A stretch of DNA of 64,000 bases from Molanna angustata (GCA_963576475.1 OY754982.1:11558546-11622545); one strand, 5' to 3'. Shown: positions 35,398 to 46,529, numbered from the stretch's first letter. The notes: generated from the sequence alone by a model not told the origin. Numbers and translations: made by a program.

Positions 35398-35510
35398 ATA
35401 AACAAATGCTTGTGCTATAGATGAACAAAATCGATCGAGACAGGTATTTAACCCGGGTCAACTGGATTGCTTGAAGGTTCCGGGATTCAATCTTTCCCGT
35501 AAAGTCTGGG
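35398..35510 (-). mobile_element. SINE-C-like fragment
   Basis: Minus strand: CAGTTGACCCGGGTTAAATA, a degenerate B box, then CGATTTTGTTCATCTATAGC and ACAAGCATTTG. The downstream part matches CGATTTTGTTCACCTATAGC then ACAAGCATTTATG in the SINE-C copy at 44738. Confidence 0.6.
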
Positions 35511-35710
35511 TCAAGCAAAAAACTATCCACACAGGACAGGGGCGCTGTAAATACCTCATGTGTCTGCCATCGTTGATGTTCAACAGTTCCGTGGAACATA
35601 ATTTTTTGTATTATATTTGATTATTAATATTATAGAAAGAGACGAGTGGGTTTTGGCCTACGCTATACTTCTCTCTATCAAGTCACTCCTCCACAAAGTA
35701 TTCAAATGGA

Positions 35711-36145
35711 AATCTTAATAATTCTTCAATGCTATTTTATGAAAGTGATGTGCCTTTTTGTCAATTTTAAAATAAAAATATCAAATTTTAAGATTCCTGA
35801 TCTTCGAGTCACTTTAAACTATTTGACAGTTAAAAAAATGAGAAGTAATAATCATATATCCTTAAATCTAATGGGGTATAAGCTAGTATTAGATAAACAA
35901 ATTTGCAAAATTTGAAAAGAACCGGATGAGTACTTAAGTCTATAATCGATAAAGTAGATTAAACACGCCTAACATAGTTCATAGTACATTATAGTACACA
36001 CATAGATACATTGCGATGAAACTTTCAGAATATAACCTCAGCATGATTCTAGTTGATAATCTGCAAAAAAATAACTTTAAAACTTGCGAATTCATAACTA
36101 TTTAATATATGTAATATGAACCTGGGGTAGTGATGAGTAAATAAT
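35711..36145 (+). repeat. Dispersed repeat X, copy 3
   Basis: AATAATTCTTCAATGCTATT and TATGAAAGTGATGTGCCTTT run uninterrupted through AGATTCCTGATCTTCGAGTC to ACACATAGATACATTGCGAT and GGGGTAGTGATGAG. It marks the empty site corresponding to the LINE insertion in copy 1. Confidence 0.75.
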
Positions 36146-36679
36146 ATCATACATGTATCTGCTATAATACAGATAACCCACGTATAAATAATTTTAACTT
36201 TCAGAACTCTTCTCTACATGAACTTTAACAATACCAAATCTTGCACTCCTTCGTGGGCGCAGTTTGCTTATGTAGAGGTCCGAAGTTTTGCTTCACTTCC
36301 AGACAAAACTAGGTACACGACAAATTCCATTATCCGGTTTTTCATAGATATAAGATATTTATCCTATGTTTGTCAATTTGTTCCAGAGTGATGCTTCCGT
36401 TTCTAGGATAACGTCACCTAACCTCTCACCCTTTCCTACCTTATTTCACTATTCCCCTCAATCTCTCCCTACTTCACTCTGTACATATGTATTATACAGT
36501 AGGTACATGTTTTCTATATCCCTCATCCGGCAAAAGATTCTTTGCGCCCTCACGGAATGGTCTGATGGAAATCCTTCATTATTAGGGCAACATATATTAT
36601 AAAAAAGACTGCAAAAAATATGTTAGTTTTAGGTTTCCCTCATAAGATGCTGTCACTTGAAACTATGAACATGGATTAA
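36146..36679. other. Spacer
   Basis: A CT-rich stretch (36410-36480) opens a 78-codon frame without recognisable content. Nothing else is supported. Confidence 0.4.
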
Positions 36680-36945
36680 TTGCAGATTATTTATTTAGTG
36701 GAATTCCACATACAATATATATTATTTTAAAGTCTACTACTATTATTATTCAATCTGCTTACAGATACTGACCAATCAAAAAAAAAAACTACAAGCTCCA
36801 CCCTCTACCTAAGATATAACTCAACAGAAACCCCACGTCGTCATAGTCTTGAAGATGCCCTAACAAGGCGAAATAGCTATCGACCATAACTAATATATTG
36901 TATGTAGAATCAAAAACATAGTGTTTTATTTTTGATTGGATGAAC
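36680..36945 (+). repeat. Dispersed repeat with GCCCTAACAAGGCGAAATAG, copy 2
   Basis: TAGTGGAATTCCACATACAA is followed by CTTGAAGATGCCCTAACAAG and GCGAAATAGCTATCGACC, then TATGTAGAATCAAAAACATA. The order of motifs is the same as in copy 1 (21700-21862), but the internal sequence is longer. GCCC/GGGC-type pairing around CTAACAA can form a small stem. Confidence 0.55.
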
Positions 36946-37176
36946 ATGGATTGTGTCCAGTGAATGGTTAAGTCTCAGCTACATAGAAGAAGATATTTCC
37001 TGCAATTGTGGCGAGATACAAACTGACGAACACCTCCTCATCTGTCAAGATATGCCAGTGAGGTGCGACGCAGAGGACTTGAAGATGGTTGGTATCAATG
37101 CCGTTGTGGTTGCTGTATTCTGGAGTGGGAAGGCCTAGTACTGAAGTACTCGGATTCGTAAAGTAAGTAAGTAAGC
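36946..37176 (+). pseudogene. EN/RT LINE C-terminal fragment
   Basis: The plus strand encodes ISCNCGEIQTDEHLLICQDM, then VRCDAEDLKMVGINAVVVAV and FWSGKA with a stop at 37136-37138. The tail GATTCGTAAAGTAAGTAAGT closely resembles, on the other strand, the 3' end of the full-length element at 53881. The Cys-x-Cys...His...Cys pattern and WSGK ending identify the same family. Only about 60 residues remain. Confidence 0.8.
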
Positions 37177-37795
37177 TACATAGATCAAGAGGAAAGTCGC
37201 AGTCACCTACCCCACTCCATAGGGAACGTTATAGAACTAAGTGTTCTGTTCATCCCCGGAGCGGCTGCTCGTCGGACGAAACAAGAACTACCACCATGCA
37301 TATTTCATACCACTGCCACTAAGAGTTCAACCACACTCGTGAAGGCCCGTGAATCATAGCAGGGGTTACCCTCCCAGCAGCTCCACGAACAACAGACTGC
37401 CACAGGGAGCCTTCGCCTAGCCCGTAGTACTTTCAGTTCTTCAATTTCCATCAACTCGGGTACCGCCGAGTGGGTCGTGCCGACCAATCATCACGGGGGG
37501 CTCCTCCACCCCTTAGTACTCATGTTGGCGAATTTCAGGTACACCACCGGACAGTACTTTCAGTGCTTCGATTTCCATCGCCCGATGATGCAGACTTACT
37601 CATCGCCACGTTTGATGAGTCACCGCCGAGCGAGGCATTAAGGCGTCTGTCATGCTCTTCCATAGGTAAGAATTGAAGAGGGCACTGACCTGTTGCCCAG
37701 AATCCTAGGGTGGGGCTGCAGCCACCCTCAACTTTACTGGCTAGGCCCCTATGGCCGCAACCTAGCCGCAACCTAGCTAGCTATGTACATAGATC
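37177..37795. other. GC-rich island, unassigned
   Basis: About 600 bp with much higher GC than its surroundings. It contains two copies of AGTACTTTCAG(T/T)(T/G)CTTC.ATTTCCATC (about 37425 and 37549) and ACCGCCGAG (37462 and 37622). Several frames are open on both strands but none is recognised. It may be the 5' region of a LINE or an unknown element. Confidence 0.35.
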
Positions 37796-37879
37796 AGATC
37801 AATAATATTAAAGGATGTCAAAGAGATGGGTCGATGGCAGAGCTAATGTCGGTCTTCTGGGATCAGTTGCTTATTCAAC

Positions 37880-37935
37880 TAGCTCCTGAGCGATTCACGG
37901 TGGAGACTCAGTTTTAAATTGTGTAAAACTGTAGT
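37880..37935 (+). mobile_element. SINE-A fragment
   Basis: GAGCGATTCACGGTGGAGAC then TCAGTTTTAAATTGTG is a decayed copy of the B-box and body region of SINE-A. Confidence 0.6.
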
Positions 37936-38049
37936 GGAAACATAGTTTCTATAAGGTAATGCATGCTCATCTGTCACTGGTCACCCCCAATTGATGGATG
38001 AATTAGTTTTTATAAAGGTTGGCAAACGCGTGGAATAGAGGACATCATT

Positions 38050-38215
38050 CGGTAGAGTAGATCCAGAAGAAGACATTGAAGGACCACGTAGCCAGGATGG
38101 ACAGTGATAGACATGCGTATATAGCAGCAGATGAAATCTCCTCTGGTCGCCGTCTACCCGGAAGAAGAAGATGGAAGGATAGTTGGACTTCGTCATCTAA
38201 GGAGGCATAGTTTTT
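38050..38215 (+). pseudogene. RTE-like LINE C-terminal fragment (HVARMDSDR)
   Basis: The plus strand reads LKDHVARMDSDRHAYIAADE then ISSGRRLPGRRRWKDSWTSS and a stop. This follows the KWAGHVARM..DRW...GKRGRGRP..RW.DD pattern of BovB/RTE-type C-termini. 5' and 3' parts are missing. Confidence 0.65.
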
Positions 38216-38528
38216 GAATAATAAACAAACAGGTCTACTAAACGAAGAACACTGAACATTTTTTTTTGTTAATAGTTGCAAAATTTCATGTTAAAATTAA
38301 TCTAACTATAGTGACTACAAAACGTTTTGTGCACACAGCCAAACCGTACAGTTATAAATAGATAAAACCTTTATTACTGATAACAAAAGTTTGGCTAAAA
38401 CGCAGGTAGCCAGTTCGGTTGTCATAATATTTTTTTTCAGCGAAATAAGAAAGGTTGACATTTTTAAAATTGACATAATGTCGGGCAATAGCCCCTTCAG
38501 ATTGTGACGTGAACCGGACGGTGAACTT
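38216..38528. other. Spacer
   Basis: Nothing recognised. Confidence 0.5.
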
Positions 38529-38714
38529 TTGCCCTCTCTTGTGGAGCTATTGGAGTGCGACGTGATTCAAAATGGCGTAGCTTGGCAGGAAAACCGGGGA
38601 AGGCCAGATCAATTGGTGTTTAAATATTCGGCGGTAAAAACTGATATAGCCGACAGACTATTACCGTACCTGTCTAGTTTATTGACCTTCTTGACCAAAA
38701 TAAACAAGGATTGA
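38529..38714 (+). CDS. Unidentified 61-codon ORF
   Basis: Encodes MPSLVELLECDVIQNGVAWQ followed by a hydrophilic middle and LLPYLSSLLTFLTKINKD. It is GC-richer than its flanks, with a TTTTTTTTCAG/CG acceptor-like site at about 38443 and AATAAA at 38699. I do not recognise it. A terminal exon is conceivable, but chance or transposon debris is more likely. Confidence 0.2.
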   Translation: MPSLVELLECDVIQNGVAWQENRGRPDQLVFKYSAVKTDIADRLLPYLSSLLTFLTKINKD

Positions 38715-38829
38715 ACTATTTTGTTATTTTAATTTAGAATTCATCATTATTATATGGATGATGTCAGAACGGTTATCGCACTGCATTTATGCAGTGCATT
38801 TATGCTCAATTTAGGCAATATATGAAGAT

Positions 38830-39115
38830 GTATGTGTTCTTGTTCATTATCACCAATGGCGCTACAGACCATCATGAGGTTTTTGGTCTCCTCGAGAACT
38901 TTCCGCCATTCCACCCGTTCCATCGCCAGCACCTTCTTATAAGTTACACTGATTTCTTTCAAGTCCCTTTCTACACCATCCACCTGAGTTTGGGTCTTCC
39001 CACGTCTCGCCTCCCATCTGGTCGGGTGTTGAGAATCTTCTTCGAGACTCGTTTCTTATCCATGCGCTGGAGATTTCCCAACCATCTTTGATCCCCTTCC
39101 CACTTGTTGTGTGTG
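38830..39115 (-). pseudogene. LINE C-terminal fragment (GRPKLRW family)
   Basis: The minus strand encodes WEGDQRWLGNLQRMDKKRVS, then KILNTRPDGRRDVGRPKLRW, a one-base frameshift at about 38983, then DGVERDLKEISVTYKKVLAM and EWRKVLEETKNL. The pattern RWLGH..RM...R..KK.L..RP.GRR..GRP.LRW.D.VE.DL is a common LINE C-terminus in insects. A more decayed relative is at 46660-46860. Confidence 0.78.
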
Positions 39116-39142
39116 GGTACGATAAAATGTCGTGTGATCACC

Positions 39143-39330
39143 CGACATTTTTTCGCACCTAACACTCGACAAGTATGAACAGCTCCATTTCAAGTGAATT
39201 GCCACTAGATTACACGACATTTTTTCGGAACTAACACACGACAAGTATGAACAGCTCCATTTAAAGTGCAATTGCCACTAGATCACCCGATATTTTGTCG
39301 GACCTAACACACTACAAGTAGGAACGGGGT
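39143..39330. repeat. 72-73 bp tandem repeat, about 2.6 units
   Basis: Units start CGACATTTTTTCG at 39143 and 39215 and CGATATTTTGTCG at 39288. Each has TAACAC(T/A)CGACAAGTATGAA and CAGCTCCATTT. The unit starts are themselves imperfect palindromes. Confidence 0.9.
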
Positions 39331-40099
39331 TTAAGAAGATGAGTTTTTGTATTGGGCTCATGTACATACGTTTTAGGTCATGGTTGTATCTTTTCGTCCT
39401 TGTTCTATTTTATATTTACTTTTTACAAGGACATTATTTGATCGTGTTAGTACCTACTTATGTTTTTTTTATAAAAATTAAATAGATTTGTACGTATCCA
39501 TTTTGGAATGATTCTATCTGACTCGCGTGACAAAATAGGGATCATATTATTGTATACAAGTAAAAGCTAAAAGCCAAGCCGTGAGATGAAGAAGTAATGT
39601 CACGAAATTGATGAAATTATTTTGTGTCGGGGTGAGGAGCGAGGGGAAGCAACACTTGTAAATATAAAAAAGACGGTTGTTTTATACGCGTGGGATGACG
39701 TGGGGAAGATTTAAAGTGAGGCGTAGATAGGATGAGGGTAAAAGAGGCAAAGATAACATAAGAGGCATAGATAGGATGAACCAAAAAGTTTAATGGCCGA
39801 TTAAATCTAAACTGAAACAAAATAATAATATAAAGTTTATATCTCCTCTCAAACATCCTATTCTTATGTACTAAAGGACCTTTCTTTCGTTCTGCTTCGT
39901 AAAAAATGAGAATTTAGGGCGTTATTTTTATGAAGCTCAGAAGATTTTTGTACCAACATAATTCTTCGCGTAATACTACATAGTAAATATTGTTTCATAT
40001 TTTGGATAAATGGGTTTTTGTTTGGTCATATAATATTACTATCTACATCTCTGAAATCGATATTGGGTATGGAGTTTTACGTACCTATGGATATTTAAT
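39331..40099. other. Spacer
   Basis: No gene recognised. Confidence 0.5.
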
Positions 40100-40117
40100 T
40101 TTTTATTTTATCTATTT

Positions 40118-40505
40118 TCTTCTTCTTCTTCTTCGTTTCCTCAATGCTGAGGGTCGTGGTCTATGGGGCCGCTAATGGGCAGAACTAGTCGCCACCAGTC
40201 CTCTCTGCCCTCCGCAGCTCGCACCGCCGAATAAAGGTCGTTCCCAGTCATCTCCTTAATTTGGTCACACCATCGCGAAGGAGATCTACCTCTATTTTTT
40301 TTGCCTGGTACACTTCCTGTTATAATACTTTTATCCAGGTGATGTGACCAAAGAAGCTCAATACACGGCGGCTGCATACTGTAGACAATCTTTCTTTTAT
40401 TTTGAGCTCTTTAAGGACCGAGTCATTCGTTCTTCTTGCAGTCCACGGAATCCTCAGCATGGGACGCCAATACCGTATTTCAAATGCGTCTATTTTATTC
40501 GTACA
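40118..40505 (-). pseudogene. RTE-clade LINE C-terminal fragment, (GAA)n tail
   Basis: The minus strand encodes IDAFEIRYWRPMLRIPWTAR, then NDSVLKELKIKERLS, a frameshift, VLSFFGHIT, then SVPGKKNRGRSPSRWCDQIK, ending in GPIDHDPQH and a stop (40141). The tail is a run of GAA triplets (about 40120-40135 in complement). The AFEMW.WRRMLRI.W pattern is diagnostic of RTE-type C-termini. The same family occurs at 41085-41565. Confidence 0.88.
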
Positions 40506-40736
40506 TAAAAAAAAACAATCAAAAGATACAGAAAAAAGATACACAGTTAAAAAAAGGTCGTGTAAGCAATCGTGTGAAAAGGAGACATTTAAAAACAAAA
40601 GAAACAAATATTTATTTCGATGGAATTATTAACTGATCAAAATGAAGTGAATATAATTTACAAATCAGTCAAATGTTTCAATATTTGACAAAAAGATACC
40701 AAATAAATAGCATTAATAATAAATAATGGTGAATGG

Positions 40737-40850
40737 TGGCAGAGAGGTTAGAACACTGGGATATTAATCCAGTACAATGAGTTCAAATCCTGCCACAATA
40801 GATTTCGTTCACCCATAACATTTCCAAAGATAGCTCTTCTCTTTATGAAT
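40737..40850 (+). mobile_element. SINE-C copy (tRNA-derived)
   Basis: GTGGCAGAGAGGTTAGAACA (A box), TGAGTTCAAATCCTGCCACA (B box GAGTTCAAATCC), then GATTTCGTTCACCCATAACA. The head resembles a tRNA with a GTGGCAGAGTGGTTAG start. Confidence 0.75.
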
Positions 40851-41084
40851 AGTATATTTGTTGCGTATTTTGAAATGATTACGCTTTAGTTGAATGATTA
40901 CGCTTTAACCGGTATTCGATATTTTGTGTGTAGGTACATCCCAAAGTTGAATTCAAATTGATATCATATGATATCAAATGTACACAATCTTTGAGCTGAT
41001 TAGTTTTCAAAAGACAGATATTTCGGTATCGGAATTTTTTTTCTATGATACCATCTACCAAAACATTAAATTTGCTCTTACTAT
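40851..41084. other. Spacer
   Basis: Nothing recognised. Confidence 0.4.
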
Positions 41085-41565
41085 TTGAGTTTAACGAAGG
41101 CTAGATTCATCAGGGCTCTGATATTCTCGATGTTCCTGTATGGTGTGGAAACATGGACACTTAGGAAGTCAGAGCGAAAGATGATCGATGCTTTCGAAAT
41201 GTGGTACTGGAGGCGTATGTTGCGCATCCCATGGACAGCCACAAAAACGAATATGTCAACTCTAGACGAGTTGAAGATCGAGGATCGAATGTCGACGATC
41301 GTGGACGAATGTGGACATATTGCCAGAAGCGAACCAGACTGTCTCGAGAAGCTTGTTGTGATGGGCAGCGTGGAAGGACGGAGATCTCGTGGTTGCTCAC
41401 CGACCAGATGGAGCGATTGGGTTAAGTCCACAATGGGGTCTTCGGTGCTCTGCGTTCAGCCCAAAACAGATTGGCATGGAGGCGGGCCATATGTGTGGCG
41501 ACGGACTACAGCCGCTATCCTCAGTCATGAGGAAAAGGACGAATATATATTTGAGTTTTAAACAG
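41085..41565 (+). pseudogene. RTE-clade LINE C-terminal fragment
   Basis: The plus strand frame 41085-41561 encodes ALIFSMFLYGVETWTLRKSE, then IDAFEMWYWRRMLRIPWTAT, LDELKIEDRMSTIV, then SVEGRRSRGCSPTRWSDWVK and a C-terminus ending near DEYIFEF. The LYG.ETWTL and AFEMW.WRRMLRI.W blocks are established RTE C-terminal landmarks. The frame is open for 158 codons, but the usual start is missing (5' truncated). Confidence 0.88.
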
Positions 41566-43519
41566 TTACAAGTGAATGGGCTCCTTAAAATCTAATCAGA
41601 TATTGCGAACGTTTGATAAAAATCGTCTCCTGTAGAGCCCAAACGTTCTGGGTTATCACATCCTGTTATTTTAATTTTTATATGTGCGAAATTCAAATGA
41701 GCTCTTAAAGGTAATACATTCGTGGATTCGTCAATTTTATAAAAATTATGTTATTTTTACAGTCTAGTTTAATCAACTTCAGATGGTTATAAATACCTAT
41801 CATTTGTGAAGTGTATACTAAGTATGCATTGAAGAATAATTAGTGTAGTGTTGGCCATTAACCACTCTTTCTATTTAAATTTTCAGTTTTCAGTTAAATA
41901 TGTATGTGTTCGTGTCAAGTTTCCGTGCTACTTCAAAATTATTAAAATCTTTTGAAACGAGTATTAAGTCAAATAAAAGTTCACCTCAGCGAGTATTCTA
42001 TTTCGAGAGAATTTCAATTTCAATTAATTTAATCCATTCATTATTCAGTTTAACGTCCTATAAGTTCTACAGTCGGTAGTGATGTGCAATCACAAGACCG
42101 GAAACGGCCTAATCTTGATAATTAATCTGTCCACCAAATCCACCAAGGTGCATCAACGCAAAAATTAATGTTTTGATGCAATCAGCACAAAATTACATTT
42201 CACCAATTAATTAATAGTGACAGCGTATCAAATCTTAAATTGCGGTTTAAAGTATGTAAGTAAATAAATTAAATTAATCATCAACTTCTTTACTATAAAT
42301 ATTTGACTATAATACCGACTCGCAGTTTGAATTTATTTTAGATATATATTTTAACATTTATTTCACAAAACTTTCAATCTGTAACTTTATCAACAAAAAG
42401 AAATTAATTCAAATACATTAATAATCAATTATTAATCATTTTGATTAGTTAGGTATTTGGAACAAATTTTCATTCAAAATTAATTCGCCACTTGCGCTCG
42501 ACGCAAAAAAAGCATTTTCAATACGCAACATTAGTATTAATTTACTTAATAATAATGTTGAATGCACATAAATAGTTTTTTGTTTATTATGCAAAGGTTT
42601 TTATTAACATACAGAAAACTTTTAAATTTTGTATTAATTTAAAAAAGAATTTGTGTACGGTCTTGGTAGAAAATAAAATCCTTTTTCGCCCGTCACTAGT
42701 CAACACAAATTTTACAAAATGAAAGAAAGTCAAGTGGATGCTTCAAATAAAAAGAGATGGAATAGCACGATCGTTTGATGATCTTTAGCCAGAAAGAGAC
42801 AAAGGTACATTTGTTCTGAATTTATGATTGGTTAAATGATTATTTCTTGGTAAGAAAGGGACAAATTGAATAGGGAGAGGGAGAGAAAAAAGGGAGTGTC
42901 TTTTAAAATTGGGATCTCTGGACTGAGGTAGGGTAGTGAGTACAGAATAAATGGCAATAGAAACTTAAGCAAGAAGAAGGGGAAGAGACAAACAAGATAA
43001 TAATGATATTGTTGACATAAGAAATTACGACAGGAGTTACTATTGTTAAGTTTCATTGGTCCCGAAACGTATCTAAGAATAATTACAAAATCTAAGGGAT
43101 GGTTTATGTTTTGCTATAGTCGATATTAAAGCTGTAAATAACAGATACTTCCTCTTGCCCTGTGTAAATGGCGAGGTTATTGTAAAGAATCTATTGTAAA
43201 TTCTAAATAAAAATAATGAATCCCACAAACAAAATCAGGCTTAAAAAATGAAATTTTGAAAAAGATCAACGTAAGACTTCAATAGATTTGAGGGGTAGAG
43301 AGGGAACGATCAAAAGAATAAAGAGGTATTAGGGGATAGGTTCAAAAGAATGCTATGTGGTGACAGAAAATAACCTGGGGAAACAAGTGCGCCATATTGG
43401 GTTACGTCTTATTTTATCATAATAAAAGTCTTTTTCTTCGTCTTTTAATAGATTAATGATTTGTTGTGACAGGTATTAGTCTTGGTCATGGGATGAGGAT
43501 ATCAAACTATTCCTTCATC
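41566..43519. other. Spacer with one probable repeat end
   Basis: TAGTGATGTGCAATCACAAG then ACCGG at 42077-42101 matches the end of the repeat at 6045-6315. CCCGTCACTAGT at 42689-42700 may be the opposite end of the same element. Otherwise AT-rich, no gene. Confidence 0.4.
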
Positions 43520-43522
43520 TCT

Positions 43523-43605
43523 TTATAATAATAATAATAAATTGGGATGATTTTTATAGCGTCGTTTTTGTGATAACCTCACCTCAAGTGCGCTTTGAAT
43601 ATATT
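43523..43605 (-). mobile_element. L2-like LINE 3' tail
   Basis: TAATAATAATAATAAA, then TTTTTATAGCGTCGTTTTTG, TGATAACCTCACCTCAAGTG and CGCTTTGAATAT. On the minus strand this ends ..GACGCTATAAAAATCATCCC and (ATT)n, the known style of CR1/L2 3' ends. Compare the 45-bp insert at 53258-53302 and the sequence at 63300-63350. Confidence 0.6.
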
Positions 43606-43617
43606 ACAGGTTTTTGT

Positions 43618-43722
43618 AAGACGCGATGAATGCGTGTCAAGATAGAAAAATGTGGCGTTCGGTTCTCTCTGCCTACCCCGTGAGGGACATGGCGTGATGG
43701 TATGTATGTATGTATGTATTTA
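43618..43722 (+). mobile_element. LINE 3' end, YPVRDMA family
   Basis: GACGCGATGAATGCGTGTCA, AGATAGAAAAATGTGGCGTT, CTCTGCCTACCCCGTGAGGG, ACATGGCGTGATGGTATGTA and further TATG repeats. It is nearly identical to the 3' end of the copy at 25741-26090, suggesting recent activity of this family. Confidence 0.82.
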
Positions 43723-43959
43723 GTGAGAATAAAATTACAAAGAGAAAAAAAAAATAATAACACCTCACATAGTAATGAGTAAAAGAAGGAGGGTACGGAA
43801 GGAATATTTAAGAACTATTTGACAAATAAAGTTTTTTTTAGTTTACCTTTAAATATTTGTATGGATATAGATATATGCATAGTGTAGTGTAGGTAGGAAA
43901 CTGTATGCCTACATTCAATACTAGACTTACAATGTACTTCATTTGTATAACTTTTATGC

Positions 43960-44032
43960 GCAGAAAATTTTGGGCATTCATGCCTGTGTCTGTGCTCAAT
44001 TAAATAAAATAAAATAAAATAAAATAAATAGA
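43960..44032 (+). mobile_element. Retroposon tail with (AAATA)n
   Basis: GCATTCATGCCTGTGTCTGT, then GCTCAATTAAATAAAATAAA with further AAATA units. This is an A-rich tail; the body is unassigned. Confidence 0.5.
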
Positions 44033-44737
44033 TGTCGTAACTTCATCACTTATGCCAATAATGTGTTTTGTTTAGTTATATTCATGTGTTCATATAGTTC
44101 TCTTACACTGTAGTTTCTTCTCAGTAATATATTTATAGTACATTTTACTGCTTTCATTTGTCATCTGCCATCCACTAATATTCTTTCCAGCATAATATGT
44201 CAAAGTCGATAGAATATACACGTAAACATGAATATTATTTTCTCGTTTGCACCATGTCAACAAGGAATGTTTACAATTTTCGAGGATGCTATTCTAAACA
44301 ACATCTGTGTTTACTTTTATCATACCAACACTTAAACAATGCAGGTAAACCGCTAACTCCACATGGAAGTATGTAATAATATAATGGAGTCTGTCTTGCC
44401 AGAACGATATAATATAATACAATATACCTACTAAAGTTGTATACTCCAGAGAGAAACATTCAAACAATATAGTCTGCCATGGTACAAAATGCAATAAAGG
44501 GATGCAAGATACCTACCTACTATATACATATATAACTAACTACCCGTCACTGAGCAACTGGACTGGGATAGTCCAAATTGGACATTTTGATATATTTGAA
44601 GGTACAATTGTATAAATATACTAAACGCTTGAACATTTTATTAATTAAAGTAATATTTTACTGTGCAATAAAGTTCCGTACACAGCTTAAGCTCGTACCA
44701 CAATAGTAAATCAACAGGAACAATGCTTGAAAAAAAT
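44033..44737. other. Spacer
   Basis: AT-rich; nothing recognised. Confidence 0.5.
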
Positions 44738-44860
44738 AACAGAGTGGTTAGCGCGCTGGGTTTGTAATCCAATGGTCGCGAATTAAAATCCTGCCACGTC
44801 CGATTTTGTTCACCTATAGCACAAGCATTTATGCTTAATTTAGGGAATCTATTAGTACAA
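44738..44860 (+). mobile_element. SINE-C copy (tRNA-derived)
   Basis: AACAGAGTGGTTAGCGCGCT (A box TGGTTAGCGCGC), TGTAATCCAATGGTCGCGAA, a mutated B box TTAAAATCC, then TGCCACGTCCGATTTTGTTC and CACCTATAGCACAAGCATTT. The head is a tRNA-like sequence with an intact-looking A box. Confidence 0.8.
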
Positions 44861-45180
44861 GGTAGTTACTAGAATGTAGTTACTACAAGGACACAATATT
44901 CATTCTAAAAAAAATTCAAATACAACACATTTTTACTAAAAATAATATATAATGAATACCTAGGTATAAATTAATAAATAGGTCCCAGTGACTGCAAACC
45001 CAGTGAGGATATATTTTTTATTTATTTATCTTTTTGTATAAAACGAAAACAAGTAAATTGCACACTGGTGGGGATATTTAGGAGACGAAATTATCTAGAA
45101 TATCAAGCTTATTCCTGTAAATTTTTCAAGTCTATTTAAATGTGATGAAAATTAAACGTCCTGTACAAGTGATGAAAATT
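44861..45180. other. Spacer
   Basis: Nothing recognised. Confidence 0.4.
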
Positions 45181-45183
45181 AAA

Positions 45184-45425
45184 ATTTCTTCCAACCAACC
45201 AATGTCGACTGCCATGGCACAGTTCGTAAGGCGTTTGACTTCTGTGCTGGTATCCTGGTTTCGATCTCCAGCAGAGGTGAAATTTATTTATATTAATTTG
45301 TCACGCTAATCTGCTATGCAATAGCACTATTGGTGAAAAAACACTTTAATGTGATCACAAAAATCAGCCGATGACAGATCGCCAAATCTAATTTCCTGGT
45401 TCTCCTATAATATTATAAAAAATAT
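45184..45425 (+). mobile_element. SINE-B copy beside an inverted tail fragment
   Basis: AATTTCTTCCAACCAACCAA (45184-45203) is a minus-strand LINE/SINE tail. Immediately after it the plus-strand SINE-B begins: GCCATGGCACAGTTCGTAAG, GGTATCCTGGTTTCGATCTC (B box GGTTTCGATCTC), CAGCAGAGGTGAAATTTATT, then TGTCACGCTAATCTGCTATG and TTCCTGGTTCTCCTATAATA. It lacks the GGTTAGTTGG tail seen at 33000-33221 and instead reaches the TTCCTGGTTCTC block. Confidence 0.75.
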
Positions 45426-45879
45426 CACTTTATTCTATTTTTCTTTTTTTTTGGATTTATTAGATTTCTTGTAAACTCCTACCGACGAGTTAAGGCAGAG
45501 ATTAAAACTTTGTTGTTATGGGTCTGAAATTATAATTAAAAACTTGGTCTAGTGATCGGAGTTGTATTACGAAATTTGAAACATCTGGTGCGAACACTAA
45601 AAATTGTAAAAATTGTAATAAAGAATTCCTACCACAACCATATAACTTTTGTATTTTTATTATCAAACTAAAAAGGACTATTGCAGGCGTGTTAGGAAAG
45701 AATGGCCATAATTCAATCCATCTTTCCTCAGAGTTTCACGTAACTTTATTGTAAAAGGATATTATGTCTGGTAAAAACCCGCCCCAAATCACCTCCCCTC
45801 AATTCCGAACCCCATAGTATTATTTTCAGTATATCGATACATTGTAGATTAGTCTAATGAAGGTACATCCAGTATCGAA
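45426..45879. other. Spacer
   Basis: Nothing recognised. Confidence 0.4.
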
Positions 45880-46510
45880 ACCGTTTGCATTTAAAACAAA
45901 CTGTTATTTATTATCAATTCGTTTATCTGGGATCCATTATTACTGAGAAAGGAGAGTGCAAAACCGAAATCAGGAGAAGGATAGGAATAGCAAAAAGTGC
46001 TATGACCAGTCTAAATAAAATTTGGACAGACCGAAACATATTTAGAAACTCGAAGGTGAAGATTGTGCGCACACTCGTGTTTTCCAGCATTTTCTTCTTT
46101 GGGTGGAATCGTGGACTCTATACAAGCTAGAGATAAAGACAGAATAGACGCGTTCGAAATGTGGTGCTGGAGTAGGATGCTGAAAAATTCCACACAGCAT
46201 GAATGACTAGCATCTATGTTCTTCAATAACTTCGCATTACAGTGCAATTTTCGTCTCTCTGTTTTGAACGGATACTCAAGTTTTTTGGGTTCATAGTTCG
46301 TAGAGCCTCGAAAAGCTGGCCATTGTAGGAAAAGCGCCTGGTATAAGACTGAGAGGCAGATCGCCGATGTATCCGACCAAATAAAGTAAAGTATTCCTGC
46401 TACATCATAGATCCGTCCATCTGGCAGCTGATAAGATTACCTGGATAGCAATGGTCCGCAGCAGGGTACATGATGTCCACGACCCTCAGCATCGAAGACG
46501 ACGACTGGCA
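45880..46510 (+). pseudogene. RTE-clade LINE C-terminal fragment
   Basis: The plus strand reads QFVYLGSIITEKGECKTEIR, RRIGIAKSAMTSLNKIWTDR and NSKVKIVRTLVFSSIFFFGW, then after a frameshift DRIDAFEMWCWSRMLK. The C-terminus RVHDVHDPQHRRRRLAR lies at 46453-46503. YLGS.IT..G.C..EI..RI and AFEMW.W are RTE landmarks. There are several frame breaks. A minus-strand LINE end of another family follows directly. Confidence 0.85.
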
Positions 46511-46529
46511 AGGTAAGGGAATGATTTAT

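Noticed and set aside
37241..37290. Hammerhead-like stretch ending GTCGGACGAAAC
   Set aside because: The GGACGAAAC half looks right, but the partner reads CTGTTCA instead of CTGATGA and stems I and III are not evident.
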